23,926 nucleotides of DNA from Flavobacteriaceae bacterium. GTDB lineage: Bacteria; Bacteroidota; Bacteroidia; Flavobacteriales; Flavobacteriaceae. The position numbers were made by a program, and so were the translations under genes. Shown here one piece after another: positions 1 through 7,784 of the stretch. Under the pieces are notes generated by a model. That model had not been told where the DNA came from. It worked only from the letters and a program-made list of their open reading frames with translations, and did no database searches. The stretch covers positions 1 through 23,926 of the forward strand of contig JAENXB010000011.1 in assembly GCA_016649785.1 (NCBI GenBank), given 5' to 3'. Position 1 is the stretch's first letter; every line of letters begins with the position of its first letter.

Positions 1-65
1 ACTAGATCTATAATTTGGCGAAGTACTGGCTTTTTGTTATTTTTGATACGTCTGAAGAGTCCCAT
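1..65 (-). CDS. N-terminus of a leftward protein, possibly an IS4/DUF4372-type transposase (partial)
   Basis: Reading leftward from an ATG at 63-65, the frame stays open to the window edge. It gives 21 codons beginning MGLFRRIKNNKKPVLRQIID. The stretch KPVLRQIIDL resembles the N-termini of DUF4372/IS4-like transposases of Bacteroidota, which typically start with a short basic segment and then a [VI]xxQ[IL]xxL[IV]P pattern. That resemblance is from memory and rests on very few residues. The gene is cut by the window and is too short for standard ORF calls. No clear terminal inverted repeat was found beside it. It could instead be any small basic protein. Confidence 0.35.
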   Translation of the reverse strand, partial: MGLFRRIKNNKKPVLRQIIDL

Positions 66-322
66 TTGATTATTTTTTTTCTCAAAACAAAAATAAGGGA
101 TTCTCAGACACTTTTATTTTCTAACTTTCGGATAGCAGTGAGAATTTATGTATAGTTACACCGATTCGAAAGTATAATCATTTAAATAATTATTGTAATT
201 GAGAATCAGTTTTCTGAAATTTATTGAGGTAGGTTTTTCCTGTTTTTCTTCCGGATTTTAAAAAACCAGCTTGAAATGATTTTATCCATTTAATAAACGC
301 AGTGGTTATTACCGGATAAAAA
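66..322. other. AT-rich spacer without a recognisable gene
   Basis: About 257 bases separate the edge ORF from the end of the hydroxylase gene. Both strands are full of stops. The octamer gattctca at 99-106 recurs inverted as tgagaatc at 200-207, and a related tgagaatt lies at 139-146. These are too short and scattered to call IS ends. No convincing rho-independent terminator for the leftward hydroxylase gene was seen here. Confidence 0.5.
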
Positions 323-2080
323 TTAATCGGTTACCAGTTTGGATTCTACCAATTCTACCCCGTTATCTATTAAATGGGCAACTTCCGGGCGCTGTTTTTT
401 AAGTTGATCCAAATAATTTTTGATTTCTGAAGCAAATTTAGGATCGCGGTCTATTGCCAATTCGTGAATTTCCACCGGCAGCAGCCAATCTTTCCGGTAG
501 TATTTTTTAAGCAGGTCGAATGCTGCCTGCAAAGAAAATTTGGTGTTCCTGCCTTCCCGGATGTTTCGGACAGATTGATATAAAGATTCCAATTCTAATC
601 GTTCGGGTGTTTTCTCGCTTTTTATGGTAGTGCTTGAAGGTGTGTGCGTAATCAAATCAAAAGACAGGGGGTCGGCGGGTCCTGAAAATGCTGAAATCAC
701 TTTTTTGCCTACTGCCAGTTCGTAATTTCCCCATTCCGGTTTAAACAAGACCTCATCATTATAAGTTACCGTACAATTTTTCAAACTTATCAGGATAATT
801 TTTCCCTGAAGGTTCCTGGTGCCGGTAATTATTTCTCCTTTTACAACAACGCCTCCTTCAAATTCAAAAACTATTTTTTCTTTTTCATAAATACCATAAG
901 CGCGCAGGTCCCGCGGGCTCATATCTTCGATAGCAAGATTAATCCCCTTTAATTTTCCTGTAGGAGATCCAAATCCGTTAGGATACTTGTTTTTACTGTG
1001 GCCAACCAATTCTTTCTCCCTGGATGACAGGGCCGTTTTTCCGGAGGTTTGAAAATAAACGGGATTCCCGTTATGTTCTATCACTTTATAGAAATCTCCT
1101 GAAATTTGAATTCCGGTACTCAGTTCAATGGTTCCAAGATTTTTGGAATTTATCAATTTTTTAAGACCTTCCAGGCCTCCTGTGCGCAATGCCATTGTAT
1201 TTGCGAATTCCTCCAAAACAAGACTTAAATGTGCAAAATCGGGGGTTACAAACAACTGTGGTTGTGGTTTGGTAATATCGAATTCCTGTTTTGAAGCTTC
1301 TATGGTATAAGACAGTTTTTTAACCTTATCTGTCATGCACCAGGCACTTTCGCCAATAGAAGAAAGCAAGCCGGCACCATAAATTTTGGGGTTTTCCAAT
1401 GATCCAATAAGTCCGTACTCAACTGTCCACCAGTGAAGGTTTCTTATTTGTGCCATTTCACTGGGTGTGTCCATATTATTTTGAAGGTAATTCACTTTTT
1501 CTTCAGCTTTTCTGATATCTTCTTTGGAAGTATTTTCAGCTTCTTTTATAATTGAAAGATACCGGATAGCCTCATACATTTCATAGTCTTTTTCGCTGGA
1601 AATCGCTTTACATCCTATTTCTCCAAAACGTCTCAGGTATTCAGCATATTCGGGATTTGCAATAATGGGAGCATGACCTGCGCCTTCATGGATAATATCT
1701 GGAGCAGGAGTGTATTCAATATGTTCCAGTTGCCGGATATCACTTGCAATCACCAATACGTTATAAGCCTGAAACTCCATAAATGCCGAGGGGGGAATAA
1801 AACCGTCTACAGCTACCGCAGACCAGCCTATCTCCTTTAAAATCCGGTTCATTCCATACATATTCGGGATGCTGTCTATGGAAATTCCGGTTTGTTTTAA
1901 TCCGTCCAGATAGGAACTATGGGCTACTTTGCTCAGATATTGCACATTTTTGCGCATTACATATCGCCAAACTGCCTGGTTGATCGCGGTGTATTCCTCA
2001 TAATTTTGCGGTTTTATGAATTGCCGCAAATGAATGGGAAGCCTGTCTATAATTTCATTTGATTCTATTTTTTCTGTCAT
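323..2080 (-). CDS. Aromatic amino acid hydroxylase (phenylalanine 4-monooxygenase-like), long two-domain form
   Basis: This is a predicted cytosolic, iron- and pterin-dependent monooxygenase of 585 residues that hydroxylates an aromatic amino acid ring, most likely Phe to Tyr. The catalytic core fills roughly residues 1-300. The iron-ligand motif HEGAGH supplies H131 and H136, and HWWTVEYGL supplies the third ligand, E221. This matches the HxxxxH...E facial triad of the family. No N-terminal ACT regulatory domain is present. Residues of about 300-585 form a C-terminal extension absent from the roughly 260-300 residue bacterial PhhA proteins; I do not recognise its function. The start was set at the ATG at 2078-2080 (MTEKIE), because the 14 upstream codons are hydrophobic and poorly placed. 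No pterin-recycling gene is adjacent. The family is secure; the exact substrate (Phe, Tyr or Trp) is not. Confidence 0.9.
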   Translation of the reverse strand: MTEKIESNEIIDRLPIHLRQFIKPQNYEEYTAINQAVWRYVMRKNVQYLSKVAHSSYLDGLKQTGISIDSIPNMYGMNRILKEIGWSAVAVDGFIPPSAFMEFQAYNVLVIASDIRQLEHIEYTPAPDIIHEGAGHAPIIANPEYAEYLRRFGEIGCKAISSEKDYEMYEAIRYLSIIKEAENTSKEDIRKAEEKVNYLQNNMDTPSEMAQIRNLHWWTVEYGLIGSLENPKIYGAGLLSSIGESAWCMTDKVKKLSYTIEASKQEFDITKPQPQLFVTPDFAHLSLVLEEFANTMALRTGGLEGLKKLINSKNLGTIELSTGIQISGDFYKVIEHNGNPVYFQTSGKTALSSREKELVGHSKNKYPNGFGSPTGKLKGINLAIEDMSPRDLRAYGIYEKEKIVFEFEGGVVVKGEIITGTRNLQGKIILISLKNCTVTYNDEVLFKPEWGNYELAVGKKVISAFSGPADPLSFDLITHTPSSTTIKSEKTPERLELESLYQSVRNIREGRNTKFSLQAAFDLLKKYYRKDWLLPVEIHELAIDRDPKFASEIKNYLDQLKKQRPEVAHLIDNGVELVESKLVTD

Positions 2081-2172
2081 AATAAACAATTTAAACCGGA
2101 TCATAAATATACAAAACCCCAAAGAAAATTTAGGACCGTGAAGCAGATGATGTTTTTTGACCTAAAATTAAA

Positions 2173-2194
2173 AACGCCTCCCGAAGGAGGCGTT
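2173..2194 (-). terminator. Rho-independent terminator of the DUF4136 gene, UUCG loop
   Basis: A perfect 9-bp stem (aacgcctcc / ggaggcgtt) closes a loop that reads UUCG on the minus strand, the stable tetraloop. On the minus strand it is followed by tttaatttta. It lies 9 bases past the stop of the DUF4136 gene and so fits as its terminator. Confidence 0.85.
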
Positions 2195-2203
2195 AAATTA
2201 TGA

Positions 2204-2743
2204 TTATTTCTTAGTTCCCGGAGGATATTTTTCCAGGATTTTCTTTACAATTTCGTCAATTCGCTCTTGTTTTCGATTGACTTCCTGGGCAAGGGCTGCG
2301 GTTCCCATTCCCTGCCAAACCAATTCTTTCTTTCCGGCATCAATAAAATCGATATAAAGCGTTCCTTCGCTTGTGGTAGTTACCGTGTTTGGCCCTGCTC
2401 CCCAATACCAGGGGTTCCAGCCCCATCCATAATAACCATACATATTATCCTGGTAAATATTGATGTTTTCTTTTGTTTTGGTGAAGATACTCACCAATAG
2501 ATCTGGATCTTCAGATTTTGTAAAACCTTTGGCTGTCATTTCAGTTTCAATGGCGCGTAGGATCCTTTTTTTATCCAGATCGGAAATTTCGGCTTTGTCG
2601 ATACCCGGTTTGAAAAATGCGAAGGTTTTATATTGATTGAAATTGACATTTTGGTCATAATCTGTAGCTACTTTTACAGTGTTGCATGAAGTCATGAATA
2701 CGCCAAAAAGCAGCAGGACGGTTGTAATTTTTAAGAATTTCAT
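2204..2743 (-). CDS. DUF4136-family lipoprotein
   Basis: The 179-residue protein starts with a lipoprotein signal peptide. A hydrophobic run ends in FMTSC, with the lipidated Cys at position 20, so it should be anchored in an envelope membrane. The mature part has the DUF4136 pattern: a strand-rich start (VKVATDYDQNVNFNQYKTFAFF), a helix with RAIETEMTAKGF, and then PDLLVSIFTKTKENINIY. The middle contains an unusually aromatic stretch (YGYYGWGWNPWYWG). The end, KELVWQGMGTAAL...IDEIVKKILEKYPP, is typical of the family. The function of DUF4136 is not established. It sits 28 bases downstream of hutU on the same strand, so it may share that transcript, and a terminator follows directly. Confidence 0.88.
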   Translation of the reverse strand: MKFLKITTVLLLFGVFMTSCNTVKVATDYDQNVNFNQYKTFAFFKPGIDKAEISDLDKKRILRAIETEMTAKGFTKSEDPDLLVSIFTKTKENINIYQDNMYGYYGWGWNPWYWGAGPNTVTTTSEGTLYIDFIDAGKKELVWQGMGTAALAQEVNRKQERIDEIVKKILEKYPPGTKK

Positions 2744-2771
2744 AATTCAGGTTTTAATTGTTCTTGGAATC

Positions 2772-4811
2772 TCAATCTAAAAATAGTGAATCTTTTACAA
2801 TATTTGGCAAAGTAATTTTAAGTTTTGGTTCCTGTTCCATCGCACGTTTTATGGAAAAAATTGCTTCATCGTTCCTCGCCCATGAACGCCTGGCCAAACC
2901 GTTGTTTACATCCCAAAACAACATAGATTTTAACCTTTTTTCAGACTCCTTAGATCCATCAAGAACCATTCCAAATCCCCCGTTTATAACCTCTCCCCAG
3001 CCTACGCCACCACCGTTGTGAATGCTCACCCAGGTGGCTCCCCTAAAGCTGTCCCCAATCACATTCTGAATGGCCATATCGGCTGTAAATTTCGAGCCAT
3101 CATAAATATTCGAGGTTTCCCGGTATGGGGAATCGGTACCGGAAACATCATGGTGATCCCGGCCTAATATCACCGGGCCAATTTTTCCTTCGGCAATGGC
3201 GTCATTAAAGGCTTTGGCAATTTCAGTCCTGCCCATCGCATCTGCATACAGGATCCGCGCTTTTGAGCCTACCACCAGTTTGTTCTTTTTTGCGTTTTTT
3301 ATCCAATGTATGTTATCCCGCAATTGGGATTGAATCTCTTCGGGAGCATTAATCTTTAATTGTTCCAAAACTGAAGCTGCAATTGCATCGGTTTTATCCA
3401 GATCAGTTTCATTGCCAGAGGCACAAACCCATCGGAAAGGCCCAAAACCATAATCGAAACACAAAGGCCCCATAATGTCCTGCACATAAGATTGATAAGC
3501 AAAAGGAATATCTTCATCTCCGCCCTTTTCAAAGTAAGAAGCGCTTACAAAATCCCCTTTTTCATTCTTATAAATTTTTGCCCCGGCGCGGGAAGCTTCC
3601 AGTAAAAAAGCATTTCCGTAATCGAAAAAATAAGTTCCTTTTGCTGTGTGCTTATTTATCGCATCGGTTTGCCTGCGCAGACTTTCCCTAACTTTTTCTT
3701 TAAATTGTTCAGGATCCTCAACCATCATTTCATTGGCAGCCTCATAACTCATCCCAACTGGATAATAGCCACCGGCCCATGGGTTGTGAAGCGAAGTTTG
3801 GTCTGTGCCCAGGTCTATATAAATATTTTCTTTGTCAAAATGTTCCCATACTTCAACAATATTACCGTGATAGGCGATTGAAACCACTTCTTTATTTTCT
3901 TTTGCTTTCAGAACAAATTGAGTCAATTCATTCAGATTAGAAACTATAATGTCTACCCAGCCCTGAGAATAACGGGTATTTACCGCTTTCAGATTTACTT
4001 CAGCGCAAACGGTTATACATCCTGCGATATTTCCTGCTTTGGGTTGTGCGCCACTCATTCCTCCAAGTCCGGAGGTGACAAATAATTTTCCGCTGAGATC
4101 TTCGTTGTTTTTGGCAATTTTACGGCCTGCATTTAAAACCGTGATGGTGGTGCCGTGCACAATTCCCTGCGGACCAATGTACATATAGCTTCCCGCGGTC
4201 ATTTGTCCGTACTGGGTTACCCCAAGTGCGTTGTATTTTTCCCAATGATCCGGTTTGGAATAATTGGGGATCATCATTCCGTTTGTAACAACCACTCTGG
4301 GCGCATTTTTATTGGAAGGAAACAATCCCATTGGGTGGCCCGAATAAATTGCCAACGTTTGATCTTCTTCCATTTGTGCCAAATACTGCAAAACCAGTAA
4401 ATATTGCGCCCAATTTTGAAAAACAGCGCCGTTGCCGCCATACGTGATCAATTCCTGCGGATGCTGTGCCACCTCCGGGTTTAAATTGTTTTGGATCATC
4501 AGCATAATGGATTTTGCCTGCAAACAATTTCCCGGGTAATCCTCTACCGGCCTTGCATAGATCTCATAATCGGGCATAAAACGGTACATATATATTCTAC
4601 CATAGGTTTCCAGTTCATTTCTGAATTCGGGAAGCAGAGTAGTGTGATGTTTTTGATCAAAATATCTGAGGGCATTCTTTAATGCCAGTTTTTTTTCTGC
4701 CTCATTTAAAATATCCTTACGCCGGGGCGCGTGATTTACGGAAGTATCATATAATTTTATAATAGGAAGTTCATCTGGAATTCCTTGTAATATCCGTTCT
4801 TTAAAACTCAT
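2772..4811 (-). CDS. hutU: Urocanate hydratase (urocanase)
   Basis: Urocanase adds water to urocanate to form 4-imidazolone-5-propionate, the second step of histidine degradation, using tightly bound NAD as an electrophile. At 679 residues this is the long form, similar in size to eukaryotic urocanases and longer than the roughly 550-residue Pseudomonas enzyme. Visible signatures are ITYGGNGAVFQNWAQY at about 122-137, the Gly-rich NAD-binding segment SGLGGMSGAQPKAG at 247-260, and CFDYGFGPFRWVCASG at about 451-466. The last segment holds C463, the candidate for the family's conserved active-site Cys. hutH, hutI and hutG/ftcD are not in the window, so the pathway is split or they lie elsewhere. 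The gene runs leftward with a DUF4136 lipoprotein gene 28 bases downstream. Confidence 0.96.
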   Translation of the reverse strand: MSFKERILQGIPDELPIIKLYDTSVNHAPRRKDILNEAEKKLALKNALRYFDQKHHTTLLPEFRNELETYGRIYMYRFMPDYEIYARPVEDYPGNCLQAKSIMLMIQNNLNPEVAQHPQELITYGGNGAVFQNWAQYLLVLQYLAQMEEDQTLAIYSGHPMGLFPSNKNAPRVVVTNGMMIPNYSKPDHWEKYNALGVTQYGQMTAGSYMYIGPQGIVHGTTITVLNAGRKIAKNNEDLSGKLFVTSGLGGMSGAQPKAGNIAGCITVCAEVNLKAVNTRYSQGWVDIIVSNLNELTQFVLKAKENKEVVSIAYHGNIVEVWEHFDKENIYIDLGTDQTSLHNPWAGGYYPVGMSYEAANEMMVEDPEQFKEKVRESLRRQTDAINKHTAKGTYFFDYGNAFLLEASRAGAKIYKNEKGDFVSASYFEKGGDEDIPFAYQSYVQDIMGPLCFDYGFGPFRWVCASGNETDLDKTDAIAASVLEQLKINAPEEIQSQLRDNIHWIKNAKKNKLVVGSKARILYADAMGRTEIAKAFNDAIAEGKIGPVILGRDHHDVSGTDSPYRETSNIYDGSKFTADMAIQNVIGDSFRGATWVSIHNGGGVGWGEVINGGFGMVLDGSKESEKRLKSMLFWDVNNGLARRSWARNDEAIFSIKRAMEQEPKLKITLPNIVKDSLFLD

Positions 4812-4918
4812 GAATTTTTTTTGTTTAGATCATTTTCAAAGTAGCATAAAATTAATTTACTTTCATATATTTATGCCTTGTTTTTTTTAATTTACTTCGA
4901 AAATCAAATTATTATTAA

Positions 4919-5395
4919 ATGAAAAAATCAGCTTTTTATATTTTTATGACCTTAAGCATACTTTCCTGTAAAGATCAGGAAGAACCTTCAAACACCGTTG
5001 AAAATATTGATAATAAAGAGTCAGAAATCAATCCGCAGGAGCCACAGGTTATAAATAATAGTCATACTTCCAGAAATTCCCTTGATTGGGAAGGAATATA
5101 CACGGGCGTTCTTCCCAGCGACGATTGTGAGGGAATAGACACTTCCTTAAGTCTTAATAAAGACCAAACTTATCTGTTAAAACTGCGTTACCTGGGTATT
5201 CCGGAAAAGGAAAGTAAGGAATTTATTTCTGAAGGGAAATTCACCTGGGATGAAAATGGCAATAATATAACTCTGGAAGGAGCAAATGACGGATCCCGAA
5301 AATTTAAAGTTGGAGAAAATTATCTTATGCCGCTAGATAAAAATGCAAAGGAAATTGAAGGAATACCCGGGAATAATTACAAACTCTTTAAATAG
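4919..5395 (+). CDS. NlpE-like (copper resistance/envelope stress type) lipoprotein
   Basis: The 158-residue protein has a lipoprotein signal peptide ending in LSILSC, with the lipidated Cys at position 17. A low-complexity acidic linker runs to about residue 57. The rest matches the NlpE N-terminal domain: DWEGIYTGVLPSDDCEGIDTSLSL, a strand pattern with QTYLLKLRYLG, then GKFTWDENGNNITLEG and a closing NYKLFK. In NlpE the loop after GxLP usually carries a CxxC pair. Here it reads PSDDCEG, so the first Cys is Ser. NlpE proteins sense envelope or metal stress in enterobacteria; the role in Bacteroidota is unproven. The gene stands alone, divergent from hutU and convergent with the small DUF5522 gene. 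Confidence 0.85.
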   Translation: MKKSAFYIFMTLSILSCKDQEEPSNTVENIDNKESEINPQEPQVINNSHTSRNSLDWEGIYTGVLPSDDCEGIDTSLSLNKDQTYLLKLRYLGIPEKESKEFISEGKFTWDENGNNITLEGANDGSRKFKVGENYLMPLDKNAKEIEGIPGNNYKLFK

Positions 5396-5422
5396 TTGTG
5401 CTTCATTTCTCCTATTTAAAAT

Positions 5423-5593
5423 TTATTTCAAAAGTCCCGTTTTTTTGTCAAAACCATAAGGGCAATGCCTGCAGCCGCTTTGGCAACAGGAGCCGCGTTT
5501 TAAATGGTATTGTTCCGTAAAGCATCTGTAGCCTTCAGGTGTAAGATAATAATCACCTTCCTCCAGGGGAATTTTTTTATTATAACTGCTCAT
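5423..5593 (-). CDS. Small Cys-rich DUF5522-like protein
   Basis: The predicted protein has 56 residues with the motif CCQSGCRHCPYGFD near its end (Cys 36, 37, 41 and 44), plus C24 in GYRCFTEQYHLKRG. This arrangement fits the small DUF5522 family common in Bacteroidota. The clustered Cys suggest a metal site, but no function is known to me. The start was placed at the ATG at 5591-5593 (MSSYNKK), not the longer frame, because an exact TAnnTTTG box lies just upstream. It is divergent from the HExxH protein gene, with only 32 bases between the two starts. Confidence 0.8.
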   Translation of the reverse strand: MSSYNKKIPLEEGDYYLTPEGYRCFTEQYHLKRGSCCQSGCRHCPYGFDKKTGLLK

Positions 5594-5597
5594 AGTA

Positions 5598-5605
5598 CAA
5601 AAATA
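5598..5605 (-). promoter_or_regulatory. Possible -7 box (TATTTTTG) for the DUF5522 gene
   Basis: On the minus strand the octamer reads TATTTTTG, an exact match to the Bacteroidota TAnnTTTG -7 consensus. It ends 4 bases before the DUF5522 ATG, which would make the mRNA nearly leaderless. No TTG was seen at the -33 distance, so support is partial. Confidence 0.45.
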
Positions 5606-5625
5606 CAATTTCTTATCTTGTTCTC

Positions 5626-5976
5626 ATGATTGTAGTGGTGAACAAATATTTGCTGACAAAAGGTTTTAAAGGGATCAGCCTGTGGCCATTTGTGATCCTA
5701 AAGCATAAAGCGCTGGCAAAAGATCCGGTTTTTATGAACCACGAATGCATACATTTAAGCCAACAAATTGAAATGTTGATATTCCCTTTTTATTTGTGGT
5801 ATTCCCTTGAATTTCTGCTGCGCTTAGTTCAGCTCAAAAATGCGGGTATGGCTTATAAAAATATATCTTTTGAGCGGGAAGCTTATGCAAATGAATCTGA
5901 TCTCAATTATTTCAGAAAAAGGCATTTATGGAACTTTACCGATTATTTAGTTGAAAATAAAAAATCAAAAGTGTGA
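5626..5976 (+). CDS. Small HExxH-motif protein, possible minimal metallopeptidase
   Basis: The protein has 116 residues. It contains NHECIHLSQQ with an HExxH zinc-peptidase motif (H39, E40, H43). A hydrophobic segment (FPFYLWYSLEFLLRL, about 53-67) follows, and then ISFEREAYANE, in which E85 could be the third zinc ligand of a gluzincin-like site. No signal peptide is evident. The motif order fits small 'hypothetical' proteins widespread in Bacteroidota, but no activity is known to me. It lies 43 bases upstream of the PLP-enzyme gene on the same strand and may lead that operon. The start ATG follows a degenerate tatcttg element. Confidence 0.75.
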   Translation: MIVVVNKYLLTKGFKGISLWPFVILKHKALAKDPVFMNHECIHLSQQIEMLIFPFYLWYSLEFLLRLVQLKNAGMAYKNISFEREAYANESDLNYFRKRHLWNFTDYLVENKKSKV

Positions 5977-6019
5977 CTGTTCCTGTCAATAAACGAAGGG
6001 ATTTTTTGATATTTGCAGT

Positions 6020-6958
6020 ATGAACGAAGCTGTAAATTTCGGTTTAAAAAATTCTCCAAACGAATTTGTCAGGAATTTCGAAGCTTCTGGTATTTCTCTT
6101 TATATCAAACGGGAAGATCTGTTGCATCCTGAAGTTTCCGGGAATAAATTCAGGAAGTTAAAATACAACCTGATAGAGGCAAAAAATCAGAATAAAAATA
6201 CCCTTCTTACCTTTGGTGGCGCTTTTTCAAATCATATTTCTGCCGTTGCGGCTGCAGGAAAAATACTCGGTTTTAAAACGATCGGGGTGATAAGGGGAGA
6301 AGAGCTTGGCGAGGATCTCGAAAAAACTTGTTCCGAAAATCCAACTTTAAAATTTGCGGTTTCCTGCGGAATGCAGTTCGAATTTGTTTCAAGATCGGTT
6401 TATCGGGAAAAGCATCTTCCAGAATTTGAAGAAAAGCTGAAAGGGAAATTCGGGGATTTTTATTTGCTGCCCGAAGGCGGAACAAATGCGTTGGCGGTGA
6501 AGGGTTGTGAGGAAATATTATCCGATTCAGATAAAGAGTTCGATTTTATTTGCTGTTCCGCAGGCACGGGCGGTACGGTTTCGGGGATAATAAATTCGGC
6601 TTTGGAGACTCAAAAAATATTCGGTTTTTCAGCCTTAAAGGGCGATTTCTTAATTCCGGAAATTTCGAAATATACCTCAAAGGAGAACTGGGAATTAATA
6701 ACCGAATATCATTTTGGGGGCTACGCAAAGGTTTCGGCGGAATTAATTTTTTTTATCAACGATTTTCAGAAAAAATTCCAGATCCCCTTAGATCCCGTTT
6801 ATACAGGTAAAATGCTTTTCGGAATTTTTGATATGATCGAAAAATCGGTATTTCCTCGAAATTCCCGTATTTTAGCCATTCATACGGGAGGAATCCAGGG
6901 AATTTCCGGAATGAACAGCCTATTATTAAAGAAAAATTTTCCCCTAATTGATGTTTAG
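6020..6958 (+). CDS. PLP-dependent D-cysteine desulfhydrase / ACC deaminase-like enzyme
   Basis: The 312-residue protein is a fold-type II PLP enzyme. SGNKFRKLKYN holds the Schiff-base lysine, most likely K43. GGAFSNH (61-67) is the substrate/PLP loop, and CCSAGTGGTVSG (173-184) is the phosphate-binding loop. The C-terminal signature reads LDPVYTGKM (252-260). True ACC deaminases carry Tyr-Glu at that place, as I recall from the Pseudomonas enzyme. Here it is Y256-T257, which favours D-cysteine desulfhydrase-like activity (D-Cys to pyruvate, H2S and ammonia). Substrate assignment remains an inference. The stop codon is 1 base before the next gene's preferred ATG, or overlaps an alternative ATG at 6951, which indicates tight coupling. 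Confidence 0.88.
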   Translation: MNEAVNFGLKNSPNEFVRNFEASGISLYIKREDLLHPEVSGNKFRKLKYNLIEAKNQNKNTLLTFGGAFSNHISAVAAAGKILGFKTIGVIRGEELGEDLEKTCSENPTLKFAVSCGMQFEFVSRSVYREKHLPEFEEKLKGKFGDFYLLPEGGTNALAVKGCEEILSDSDKEFDFICCSAGTGGTVSGIINSALETQKIFGFSALKGDFLIPEISKYTSKENWELITEYHFGGYAKVSAELIFFINDFQKKFQIPLDPVYTGKMLFGIFDMIEKSVFPRNSRILAIHTGGIQGISGMNSLLLKKNFPLIDV

Positions 6959-6959
6959 A

Positions 6960-7778
6960 ATGAGATCCAAACAGCTTTTTATTTTGATTTTGACTCTTGT
7001 TTTGGTTAGTTCCTGCGGAAGTAAAAAAAAGGTGGTTTCCGGAGATAAGGAAAGAAAAACAGAGCAAAGTGCAGGCAGAAATGTAAATTCCCCTGCTGAA
7101 GCCCAAAAAGAAAGGCTTCCCGTAAAAAGTTATAAAGATGTTGTTGAAGAATATATAGACGGATACGCTGAAATTGCCAAAGAGGAAATGGAACTTTACA
7201 AAATTCCCGCGAGTATTACCCTGGCCCAGGGAATATTGGAATCGGGTGCCGGACAAGGCGAACTAACGCGCAGGGCAAATAATCATTTCGGTATAAAATG
7301 TCACGAATGGCAGGGAGATAAAGTCTATCATGACGATGACCGTTCCCAGGAATGTTTCAGAAAATACAAGGATTCCAAATATTCCTATCGCGACCACTCC
7401 TTATTTTTATCCGAACGCAGACGTTACAGTGGTTTGTTTGAGTTGGATCCGGATGATTATGAAGCATGGGCAAATGGATTGAGGGCAGCAGGTTATGCAA
7501 CCGACAGGAAGTATCCGGCAAAATTGATCGATTTAATTGAACGTTATCAATTAGATAGGTTTGATGCTGAGGTGTTGGGAAAAAAAAGCAGGAATTGGCC
7601 AGTGGTCAAGCAAAATAATTCCATTGGTTATATTGTTCAAAAGGGAGATACCTTATACTCCATATCAAAGCGGTTTAATATCACGGTAGAAATTTTAAAG
7701 GAAAACAATAATTTGAACAGCAATAATATTGCTGTTGGGCAGGAATTGAATGTACAATCTGCACCAGATAAATTTTAA
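6960..7778 (+). CDS. GH73 glucosaminidase lipoprotein with C-terminal LysM
   Basis: This is a predicted envelope peptidoglycan hydrolase of 272 residues. The signal peptide MRSKQLFILILTLVLVSSC places the lipidated Cys at position 19. After a Lys/Glu-rich linker comes a glucosaminidase domain at about 60-200. ITLAQGILESGAG carries the likely catalytic E94, followed by ANNHFGIKC and YRDHSLFL. One LysM repeat (IVQKGDTLYSISKRFN...IAVGQELNV) at 224-265 should bind glycan strands. The ATG at 6960 was chosen because it gives a clean signal peptide; an in-frame ATG at 6951 overlapping the previous gene is possible. hemL follows after 6 bases, so the three genes likely share a transcript although their functions are unrelated. 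Confidence 0.92.
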   Translation: MRSKQLFILILTLVLVSSCGSKKKVVSGDKERKTEQSAGRNVNSPAEAQKERLPVKSYKDVVEEYIDGYAEIAKEEMELYKIPASITLAQGILESGAGQGELTRRANNHFGIKCHEWQGDKVYHDDDRSQECFRKYKDSKYSYRDHSLFLSERRRYSGLFELDPDDYEAWANGLRAAGYATDRKYPAKLIDLIERYQLDRFDAEVLGKKSRNWPVVKQNNSIGYIVQKGDTLYSISKRFNITVEILKENNNLNSNNIAVGQELNVQSAPDKF

Positions 7779-7784
7779 ATAATT

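Noticed and set aside
1128..1310. 60-codon rightward frame inside the hydroxylase gene
   Set aside because: Antisense to the conserved hydroxylase frame, no motif.
4309..4527. 72-codon leftward frame within hutU in another frame
   Set aside because: Fully contained in the conserved urocanase frame and without motifs.
6756..7256. 166-codon leftward frame opposite the PLP-enzyme and GH73 genes
   Set aside because: It lies antisense to two clearly functional genes, and its composition (Phe/Ser-rich) is that of a shadow frame. No signal or family is seen.
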